DNA of 11,120 nucleotides. Origin: DASRWT01 sp046728035 (GTDB lineage Bacteria; Methylomirabilota; Methylomirabilia; Rokubacteriales; CSP1-6). Numbering within the stretch: the first letter of the stretch is position 1; each line of letters opens with the position of its first letter. Of this stretch, positions 1 to 4,917 are shown in pieces. The notes below the pieces were generated by a model that saw only the letters and a program-made list of their open reading frames with translations, did no database searches and was not told where the DNA came from. Made by a program: the position numbers and the translations under genes. The DNA lies in NCBI GenBank assembly GCA_046728035.1, contig JBKPDT010000376.1:1-11120 (forward strand), in the 5' to 3' direction.

Positions 1-3
1 CGC

Positions 4-852
4 TCACCCGGAGGCCTGACGCTGGGCGGCGAGGAGGGTGTTGCGCATGAGCATGGCGCGGGTCATGGGGCCGACGCCGCCGGGCACGGGAGTAATCGCG
101 CGGGCCTTCGGGCTCACCGTGGCGAAGTCCACGTCGCCGGCAAGCTTGCCGGTGTCGAGGCGGTTGGTGCCGATGTCGATCACCACCACGCCGTCCTTCA
201 CCATGTCGCCGGTGACCATGCGCGAGCGGCCCGCGGCCACGCACAGGATGTCGGCGCGCCGGCAGTGCGCGGCGAGGTCGCGCGTGCGCGTGTGGCACGT
301 GGTCACGGTGGCATTGCGCCCGATGAGGAGCTGGGCGAGCGGCTTGCCGACCAGCCGCGAGCGGCCCACCACCACCGCCTCCGCGCCTTCGAGGGCGATG
401 CCGTAGTGGTCGAGGATCTCGAGGCAGCCCGACGGCGTGCACGGGACGAGGGTCGGCTTGCCCCCGAGTAGATTGCCGAGGCTCATCGGGTGGAGGCCGT
501 CGGCATCCTTCTCCGGGGCGATGGCGGCAATGGCCCGGTCCTCGTCCAGCCCCTTGGGCAGCGGGAGCTGGAGGAGGATGCCGTGGATGGAGCGGTCGGC
601 GTTGATCCGCTGGATGGTGGCGAGCAGCTCGGCCTGGGTGCACCCCTGGGGGAACAGGAAGTCGCGCGAGGCGATGCCCACCTCCTCCGCGTCGCGCTTC
701 TTGCTGCGGACGTAGAGCTGGGAGGCGGGATCCTCCCCCACGAGGATGACCGCGAGGGTCGGCGGCGCGCCCGTCCGCTCCCGGTAGGCCGCGGCCCCTG
801 CCTTGACCTCGGCCAGGACCTTCGCCGCGACCGCTTTCCCGTCGAGGATCAC
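4..852 (-). CDS. folD: Bifunctional methylenetetrahydrofolate dehydrogenase / methenyltetrahydrofolate cyclohydrolase
   Basis: FolD interconverts 5,10-methylene-THF, 5,10-methenyl-THF and 10-formyl-THF in the cytoplasm, using NADP+ or NAD+. It supplies one-carbon units for purines and formyl-Met-tRNA. The protein is 282 residues, the usual length. The N-terminal catalytic domain has Y47-VRS-K51, the conserved Tyr and catalytic Lys, then QLPLP at 95-99 and KDADG at 115-119. The Rossmann half has VVGRSRLVGKP (161-171), VIDIGTN (224-230) and the C-terminal PVPGGVGPMTRAM (255-267). The start is GTG, 10 nt after the ymdB stop, with only a weak Shine-Dalgarno, so translation probably depends on coupling. 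It is the last gene visible of the rny-ymdB-folD unit; the stop is 3 bases from the window edge. Family assignment is firm; cofactor preference cannot be read from the sequence. Confidence 0.97.
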   Translation of the reverse strand: MILDGKAVAAKVLAEVKAGAAAYRERTGAPPTLAVILVGEDPASQLYVRSKKRDAEEVGIASRDFLFPQGCTQAELLATIQRINADRSIHGILLQLPLPKGLDEDRAIAAIAPEKDADGLHPMSLGNLLGGKPTLVPCTPSGCLEILDHYGIALEGAEAVVVGRSRLVGKPLAQLLIGRNATVTTCHTRTRDLAAHCRRADILCVAAGRSRMVTGDMVKDGVVVIDIGTNRLDTGKLAGDVDFATVSPKARAITPVPGGVGPMTRAMLMRNTLLAAQRQASG

Positions 853-862
853 GCTGAACGGA

Positions 863-1660
863 TCAGGCGGGGGCAGAGACGCGGAGGCGCTCGATTCCGA
901 GGGCCTTGCCGGTGTCCGGGTCGATCCGGATCACCGCGCCCTGCAGCGCGGCGGGCCCCTTGGCGGGCTCGAAGCGACTAGGCATCTGGCTGAGGAAGCG
1001 GCCGATCGCCAGCTCCGGATCGACGCCGATCACCGAGTCCACCGGCCCCGTCATGCCGATGTCGGTGATGAAGGCCGTCCCCTTGGGCAGGATGCGCTCG
1101 TCCGCGGTCTGCGTGTGCCGGTGGGTGCCCACGACCGCGCTCACCCGACCGTCGAGATACCAGCCCAGCGCCTGGGACTCGGAGGTCGCCTCGCAGTGGG
1201 CGTCCACCACGATGATGGGCGTGTCCTGCCCGAGCCGCGCGACCTCCTCGTCGGCCTTGCGGAAGGGACAGTCGAGCTGCTGGGGGAAGAAGACACGCCC
1301 CATCAGGTTCAGGACGGCGACCTTGTGCGGGCCCGCCTTGACGACGACCGAGCCCGACCCCGGCGTCCCCAGGGGATAGTTGGCGGGGCGGAGGAGAAGG
1401 TTCTCCTTGACGATGTACTCGATGATCTCCTTCCGGTCCCAGATGTGGTTGCCGGAGGTCATGACGTCCGCGCCGTGCTCGAGGATGGAGCGGGCGATCT
1501 GCGGCGTGACGCCGAACCCGGACGCCGCGTTCTCCACGTTGACGATCGCGAGGTCGGCCTCGTGCTGCTTGCGGAGCCGCGGCAGCAGCGCCTGGACGGC
1601 GCGCCGGCCCGACTCGCCGAAGACGTCGCCCACGCAGAGGATGGTCAGGGGCTTGGCCAC
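863..1660 (-). CDS. ymdB: YmdB-family metallophosphoesterase (TIGR00282 type)
   Basis: This is a 265-residue dinuclear-metal phosphoesterase of the YmdB family, whose Bacillus member hydrolyses 2',3'-cyclic nucleotides and affects biofilm and motility choices. Metal-site motifs are visible in order: GDVFG (11-15), NVENAA (41-46), SGNHIWD (69-75), DAHCEATSE (153-161), GTHRHTQTAD (178-187) and TDIGMTG (199-205). The reading frame stays open far upstream, inside rny, but homology begins at AKPLTILCVGDVFG. The only sensible start is the GTG at 1658-1660, 2 nt after the rny stop; a GGAGG lies about 13 nt upstream, farther than usual. The rny-ymdB order is common in bacteria that use RNase Y and suggests a shared role in RNA turnover or cyclic-nucleotide signalling. 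The family is clear; the substrate in this organism is not known. Confidence 0.93.
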   Translation of the reverse strand: MAKPLTILCVGDVFGESGRRAVQALLPRLRKQHEADLAIVNVENAASGFGVTPQIARSILEHGADVMTSGNHIWDRKEIIEYIVKENLLLRPANYPLGTPGSGSVVVKAGPHKVAVLNLMGRVFFPQQLDCPFRKADEEVARLGQDTPIIVVDAHCEATSESQALGWYLDGRVSAVVGTHRHTQTADERILPKGTAFITDIGMTGPVDSVIGVDPELAIGRFLSQMPSRFEPAKGPAALQGAVIRIDPDTGKALGIERLRVSAPA

Positions 1661-1662
1661 GG

Positions 1663-3264
1663 CTACTTCGCCACCTCCACCGCGCGGGTCTCCCGGATCA
1701 CCACGACCTTGATGTGGCCGGGGTACTGCATCTCGGCCTCGATGCGCTTGGAGATGTCCTTGGCGAGCTGGTGCGCGTCGAGGTCGGAGATCTGCTCCGC
1801 CTTGGTCATGATGCGCAGCTCGCGGCCGGCCTGGATCGCATAGCACATCTCCACGCCCCGGTAGGACATGGCGATCTCTTCGAGCTTGGCGAGGCGCTTG
1901 ATGTAGCTCTCGAGCACGTCGCGGCGGGCGCCCGGCCGCGCCGCGGAGATGCCGTCGGCGGCCTCGGTGAGCACCGCCTCGATGGTCTCGGCCTCGACGT
2001 TCTCGTGCCCGCACAGCGCCGCGTTGATGATCTGAGGCGACTCGTTGTACTTGGTCAGGACCTGCAGGGAGAGCTCGGGGTGGCTGCCCTCCTGCTCGTG
2101 GGTCAGGGCCTTGCCGATGTCGTGGAGCAGCCCCATCCGCTTGGCGAGCTTGACGTCGGCGCCGATCTCCGCCGCCATCATGCCGGCCAGCCACGCCACT
2201 TCCTTGGAGTGCTGCAGGCAGTTCTGGCCGTACGAGGTGCGGAACTTCATCCGGCCGACGAGCTTGGTCAGCTCGGGATGTAGGCCGTGCACGCCCACCT
2301 CGAAGCAGGCCTTCTCGCCCTCCTCCTTGAGGTGCTCCTCCATGTCCTTCTTCACCTTCTCGACCACTTCCTCGATGCGGGCGGGGTGGATGCGACCATC
2401 CGCGATCAGCTTCTGGAGCGCCAGCCGCGCGATCTCGCGTCGATAGGGGTCGTAGGCCGAGATCAGCACGGCCTCCGGCGTGTCGTCCACGATGAGGTCC
2501 ACGCCGGTGTGGAGCTCGAGGGCCCGGATGTTCCGCCCCTCCCGCCCGATGATGCGTCCCTTCATGTCGTCGGACGGAAGGTCCACGATGGACACCGCCG
2601 TCTCCACGGTGTAGTCGGGGGCGAGGCGCTGGATGGTGGTCGCGAGGACCTCCTTGGCCTTGGTGTGCGCGACCTCGCGGGCCTCCTCCTCGAGTCGCAT
2701 GCCGAGCAGCTGGGCCTCGCGCCGGGCCTCTACCTCGACCTGGGCCATGAGCTGGCGGCGGGCTTCCTCGGCGGTCAGGCCCGCGATGGACTCGAGCTTG
2801 CGCTTGTGCTCGTCCAGGGAGTTGGCCAGCCGCGCCTCTGTCTCGGTGACGCGCCGCTCGCGCTCGGACAAACCCTTTTCCCGATTGTGAAAGTCCTGGT
2901 CACGGCGGTCGAGCTGATCGAGCCGCCGGGTCACCTGCTCTTCCTGCTGGGAGATCCGGCGCTCGATCTCCTGGATCTCCTTCTGCCGGACGCGGCCTTC
3001 CTGCTCCATCTCGGCGCGGGCGCGCAGGGCCATGTCCTTGGCTTCCAGCTCGGCGCTGCGGATCTTGGCCTCCGCCTCGCGCGCCTTGGCCTCGGCGTCC
3101 CGCGCGGCCTGCTCCACGGTGCGCTTCGCGTCGTCCACGATGCGGCGGGCCCGGGTCTCGGCATCTCCGACCGTACGGACCGTCGTGATCTTCTGTCCCA
3201 GGTATCCGACCAGGAAGGCGAGGATCGCCACCAGGGGGAGGAGCAGGAGCATCAGGTCGTCCAT
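1663..3264 (-). CDS. rny: Ribonuclease Y (membrane-anchored endoribonuclease)
   Basis: RNase Y starts mRNA decay by endonucleolytic cleavage at the inner face of the membrane. The 533-residue protein has the full family layout. An N-terminal hydrophobic segment (about residues 4-23) is the anchor. A long charged coiled coil runs from about 35 to 210. The KH domain carries GRIIGREGRN (236-245). The HD domain has H352, the H381-D382 pair in GLLHDIGKA, H395 and D437, followed by AARPGARR (441-448) and the conserved tail IKVVVIRETRAVEVAK. One difference from the Bacillus protein as I recall it: ASHHGD reads LCGHEN here (418-422), so the first His of the pair is Gly while H420 remains. The ATG start has AAGGAG at 3271-3276. 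It is first in an apparent rny-ymdB-folD unit with its own strong promoter. Confidence 0.97.
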   Translation of the reverse strand: MDDLMLLLLPLVAILAFLVGYLGQKITTVRTVGDAETRARRIVDDAKRTVEQAARDAEAKAREAEAKIRSAELEAKDMALRARAEMEQEGRVRQKEIQEIERRISQQEEQVTRRLDQLDRRDQDFHNREKGLSERERRVTETEARLANSLDEHKRKLESIAGLTAEEARRQLMAQVEVEARREAQLLGMRLEEEAREVAHTKAKEVLATTIQRLAPDYTVETAVSIVDLPSDDMKGRIIGREGRNIRALELHTGVDLIVDDTPEAVLISAYDPYRREIARLALQKLIADGRIHPARIEEVVEKVKKDMEEHLKEEGEKACFEVGVHGLHPELTKLVGRMKFRTSYGQNCLQHSKEVAWLAGMMAAEIGADVKLAKRMGLLHDIGKALTHEQEGSHPELSLQVLTKYNESPQIINAALCGHENVEAETIEAVLTEAADGISAARPGARRDVLESYIKRLAKLEEIAMSYRGVEMCYAIQAGRELRIMTKAEQISDLDAHQLAKDISKRIEAEMQYPGHIKVVVIRETRAVEVAK

Positions 3265-3319
3265 GGGTCTCTCCTTCCGGGACGGGCCCGGACGGATTGT
3301 GTGCGCTATGGGTCCACGC

Positions 3320-3334
3320 GCGGCAAGTGGCCGC
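3320..3334 (-). promoter_or_regulatory. GC-rich hairpin at the predicted 5' end of the rny leader
   Basis: On the minus strand GCGGC-cactt-GCCGC forms a perfect 5-bp stem with a 5-nt loop. It starts about 6 nt after the transcription start predicted from the rny promoter. There is no following U tract, so it is not a good terminator. A stem at the extreme 5' end can protect an mRNA from 5'-end-dependent decay or act as a control site; either role for rny is inference. The pairing is seen directly. Confidence 0.35.
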
Positions 3335-3346
3335 TAAATTTGCCAA

Positions 3347-3376
3347 AGTATAGGCGCGTGGGGCAGGCGTTGTCAA
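3347..3376 (-). promoter_or_regulatory. Sigma70-type promoter for rny-ymdB-folD
   Basis: On the minus strand a perfect -35 box TTGACA (3371-3376) is followed after 18 bp by TATACT (3347-3352), one base from the TATAAT consensus. The predicted start is near 3340, giving a leader of about 76 nt before the rny ATG at 3264. This AT-containing patch stands out in very GC-rich surroundings. It lies directly downstream of the 6S RNA and its possible terminator, so rny is probably transcribed independently of the thrS-alaX genes. Confidence 0.8.
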
Positions 3377-3384
3377 CGAAACGA

Positions 3385-3406
3385 CACGCATCCAGATGGA
3401 TGCGCG
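3385..3406 (-). terminator. Possible terminator of the 6S RNA gene
   Basis: On the minus strand CGCGCATCC and GGATGCGTG form a 9-bp stem (one G-U pair) around the loop ATCT. TGTCGTTTCGTT follows, a T-rich but interrupted tract. It sits 15 nt past the end of the 6S closing stem and just before the rny -35 box, a fitting place to end ssrS transcription. The weak U tract leaves open that it is only a 3' processing boundary or coincidence. Confidence 0.45.
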
Positions 3407-3421
3407 CTGGTTGGAGTTGCC

Positions 3422-3595
3422 CCGCCTCTGCCGTGTGCCGACGGTGTTTCGAACCTGGTATGTACCAGGTGGGCGCCAAAAGGAGGGCTTTAGGCTTCCC
3501 CTCTACGAGGGGCATGCGCACCACCCTCTTGCACGGCGTCCTGCGTGTAAACGAGGTTGAAACTTCCCCCCGACATCACGCACAGCGCAGGGCGG
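3422..3595 (-). ncRNA. ssrS: 6S RNA
   Basis: 6S RNA mimics an open promoter and binds sigma70-RNA polymerase, dampening transcription in stationary phase. The fold is a long rod. The closing stem pairs CCGCC (3595-3591) plus CUGC..UGUGC with GCACA..GCAG plus GGCGG (3426-3422). A large central bubble follows; its 3' side holds the hairpin ACCUGGUA/UACCAGGU (3470-3453), as in E. coli. The apical stem begins with GGACGCC (3541-3535) against GGCGCCC (3477-3471), continues as GAGGG/CCCUC, and ends in CCCCUC-GUA-GAGGGG (3512-3498). The segment GGUGCGCAUGC...GAAGCCUAAA closely matches E. coli GGUGAGCAUGC...GAAGCCUUAAA. About 174 nt is a normal length. Position close to zapA also agrees with enterobacterial zapA-ssrS neighbours. 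Ends are set from the stem and promoter and may be off by a few bases. Confidence 0.92.
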
Positions 3596-3599
3596 TTCC

Positions 3600-3629
3600 T
3601 GTGTACCCCCCGCCCTGGCCCAGCGTCAA
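3600..3629 (-). promoter_or_regulatory. Likely promoter of the 6S RNA gene
   Basis: On the minus strand TTGACG (3624-3629) and TACACA (3600-3605) are separated by 18 bp. The predicted start falls at about 3594, matching the first base of the 6S closing stem, which is the main support. The -10 box is a moderate match. It lies 16 bp after the alaX stop codon, and no terminator is visible between, so some 6S RNA could also come from read-through transcripts. Confidence 0.6.
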
Positions 3630-3644
3630 GGAGTTTGTGGAGCG

Positions 3645-4376
3645 CTAGGGGGCGGACGGCGGCGCCACCAGGCCGATCTTCACCCGTCGATTGTGCCGCC
3701 CCTTGTTGTCGATCTTGAGGATCCGGATGGGGGGCGAGCCACCGGTGGACCCCAGGTGGGTGCCCCCGCAGGCCTGGCGATCCAGGTCCGCGATCTCGAC
3801 GATGCGGATCCGGCCATCGGGCGTGGGCGGCGGGGCGACCGACTGGGTGCGGATGAGGCCGCGCTGCTCGAGCGCCGCCGCCATCGGGACATAGGTGAAC
3901 CGGACGGGCAGGTCCTGAGCGATGGCGTCGTTGATAGGGGCCTCCAGGGCGCGCAGCCGGTCGTTGTCGGCGTCGGGGACGTCGAAGTCCATGCGGGCGG
4001 TGCCGTCCTCGCCGATCTGGACGCCGGTGACGAGGGCGCCGTTGAAGGTGCGGAAGACGAAGGCGTTGAGGACGTGGGTGTCCGTGTGCACGGCGCGCAT
4101 GAGCCGCCGGAACGCGGGATCTACGGCGGCTTGCACCGGACCGCTCACCTCCACCTCGTCGGCGAGGAGGTGCCAGAAGCCCTCGATGCCGGGCTCGAAA
4201 CCTTTCACCGTGGTCTCTCCACCGTTCCACCGCAGGGTGCCGCGATCATGGGGCTGGCCGCCCCCGCCCGGATAGAAGGGCGAGCGCCCCAGGAGCACCC
4301 GACCCGGGCGGGCGTCCAGGACTTCGGTGTCGAGGGTCAGCACATCCGGCTGCTCGTGGCAGAAGAGATGGGCCAT
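3645..4376 (-). CDS. alaX: Free-standing alanyl-tRNA editing protein, AlaX family (AlaX-M size)
   Basis: AlaX proteins are stand-alone relatives of the AlaRS editing domain and hydrolyse Ser-tRNA(Ala) (some also Gly-tRNA(Ala)) in trans. This one is 243 residues, the AlaX-M size: a short N-terminal domain with the Gly-rich FYPGGGGQPHDRGTL (34-48) plus the editing domain. The zinc-site signatures are complete: H97-TDT-H101 and C203-GGT-H207. QIGEDGTARMDFDVP (120-134) is also typical. There is no aminoacylation domain, so it is not a partial alaS. It starts at ATG 9 nt after zapA with only a GGGG-like ribosome site, and ends 50 bp before the 6S RNA start. Its place between a division gene and ssrS is unusual; I infer co-transcription with the upstream synthetase genes. 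AlaX function is likely, exact tRNA substrate unproven. Confidence 0.9.
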   Translation of the reverse strand: MAHLFCHEQPDVLTLDTEVLDARPGRVLLGRSPFYPGGGGQPHDRGTLRWNGGETTVKGFEPGIEGFWHLLADEVEVSGPVQAAVDPAFRRLMRAVHTDTHVLNAFVFRTFNGALVTGVQIGEDGTARMDFDVPDADNDRLRALEAPINDAIAQDLPVRFTYVPMAAALEQRGLIRTQSVAPPPTPDGRIRIVEIADLDRQACGGTHLGSTGGSPPIRILKIDNKGRHNRRVKIGLVAPPSAP

Positions 4377-4385
4377 CCCCGAAGC

Positions 4386-4682
4386 CTATCGCGACGGCGG
4401 GACGACGGCGTCGAGGAGCTTGATCAGGGCGCCCAGGCGTGCGGTGACGTCGATGTCGCCCTTGCCCAGATCCTCGCGCAGGCGGAACAGCTCGTCGGTG
4501 ATGTCGAGCGCGGTGAGCACGAGGATCTTGGTGGGATCCTGCCCGGGGGCGTCGCCGCGGATCTCCTTCACCCGCTTCTCGACGTAGGCGACGAGCTGGC
4601 GGACATAGTCCGGCGGCGCGTCGCTACGGATCGCGTAGCGCTGCCCGAGAATCTCGACGTCCACGCGCCTGGGCTCGGCCAT
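4386..4682 (-). CDS. zapA: Cell division protein ZapA
   Basis: ZapA binds FtsZ and cross-links protofilaments, stabilising the Z ring at midcell. The 98-residue protein has the family head VDVEILGQRYAIRSD (7-21), then DYVRQLVAYVEKRVKEI (25-41), the central ILVLTALDITDELFRL (53-68) and a C-terminal helix that forms the dimer/tetramer coiled coil. The frame is open upstream to 4976, but family similarity starts here, and AGGAGG lies 7 nt before this ATG, so the longer start is rejected. It follows the ZapB-like gene by 11 nt and precedes alaX by 9 nt. zapA downstream of pheT and close to a 6S RNA gene is a recurring arrangement in bacteria. Confidence 0.93.
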   Translation of the reverse strand: MAEPRRVDVEILGQRYAIRSDAPPDYVRQLVAYVEKRVKEIRGDAPGQDPTKILVLTALDITDELFRLREDLGKGDIDVTARLGALIKLLDAVVPPSR

Positions 4683-4688
4683 GCCAGG

Positions 4689-4695
4689 ACCTCCT
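4689..4695 (-). promoter_or_regulatory. Ribosome binding site fixing the zapA start
   Basis: AGGAGGT on the minus strand overlaps the TAG stop of the upstream coiled-coil gene (4694-4696) and lies 7 nt before the zapA ATG. It is near-perfect and decides in favour of the 98-residue ZapA over the longer open frame. The overlap with the stop codon suggests translational coupling. Confidence 0.85.
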
Positions 4696-4915
4696 AGAGA
4701 TCGAGCTTGTCCAGCTCCCGAAGGATCGCATCCATCTGCGTGACGATGTCCTTCCGTTCCTGCCGGAGCGCCTTGAGCTCGCTCCGCTCGGTCTCGAATC
4801 CGTCGATCCGCGCCTTGAGCGTGTCGCGCTCCGCGCGGAGCCGCTCGATCTGATTGGCGGCGCGCTTGATCGCCTGCTCGAGCAGCTCGAGGCGCTGGGC
4901 CAGGCTGTCGGCCAT
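4694..4915 (-). CDS. Small coiled-coil protein, ZapB-like
   Basis: A 73-residue, highly charged, almost fully helical protein with leucines and isoleucines in heptad-like spacing (LAQRLELLEQAI at 5-16, IERLRAERDTLKARI at 23-37, then ELKALRQERKDI). It has no signal peptide or membrane segment. Size and character resemble ZapB (81 residues in E. coli), the coiled-coil partner that ZapA recruits to the Z ring. The next gene is zapA, which is the best support. Its ATG is 2 nt after the pheT stop, with GGGGAG inside the pheT end. Short coiled coils are too simple in sequence for firm family assignment, so an FtsB/SlyX-like or other small scaffold remains possible and no symbol is given. Confidence 0.7.
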   Translation of the reverse strand: MADSLAQRLELLEQAIKRAANQIERLRAERDTLKARIDGFETERSELKALRQERKDIVTQMDAILRELDKLDL

Positions 4916-4917
4916 GA

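Noticed and set aside
863..2194. A 443-residue version of YmdB
   Set aside because: The first part is out-of-frame rny sequence rich in Arg/Gly. YmdB homology begins only at the GTG at 1660.
3446..3455. GGTTCGAAAC resembling a tRNA T-arm
   Set aside because: No acceptor stem, D-arm or anticodon arm surrounds it; the bases belong to the 3' side of the 6S central bubble.
3498..3512. Hairpin CCCCTC-GTA-GAGGGG as a terminator of alaX
   Set aside because: No T tract follows; it is the apical hairpin of 6S RNA.
2287..3648. A 453-codon plus-strand open frame spanning rny and the 6S RNA
   Set aside because: It is the mirror of rny codons and crosses a structured RNA gene; no family resemblance and no matching ribosome site.
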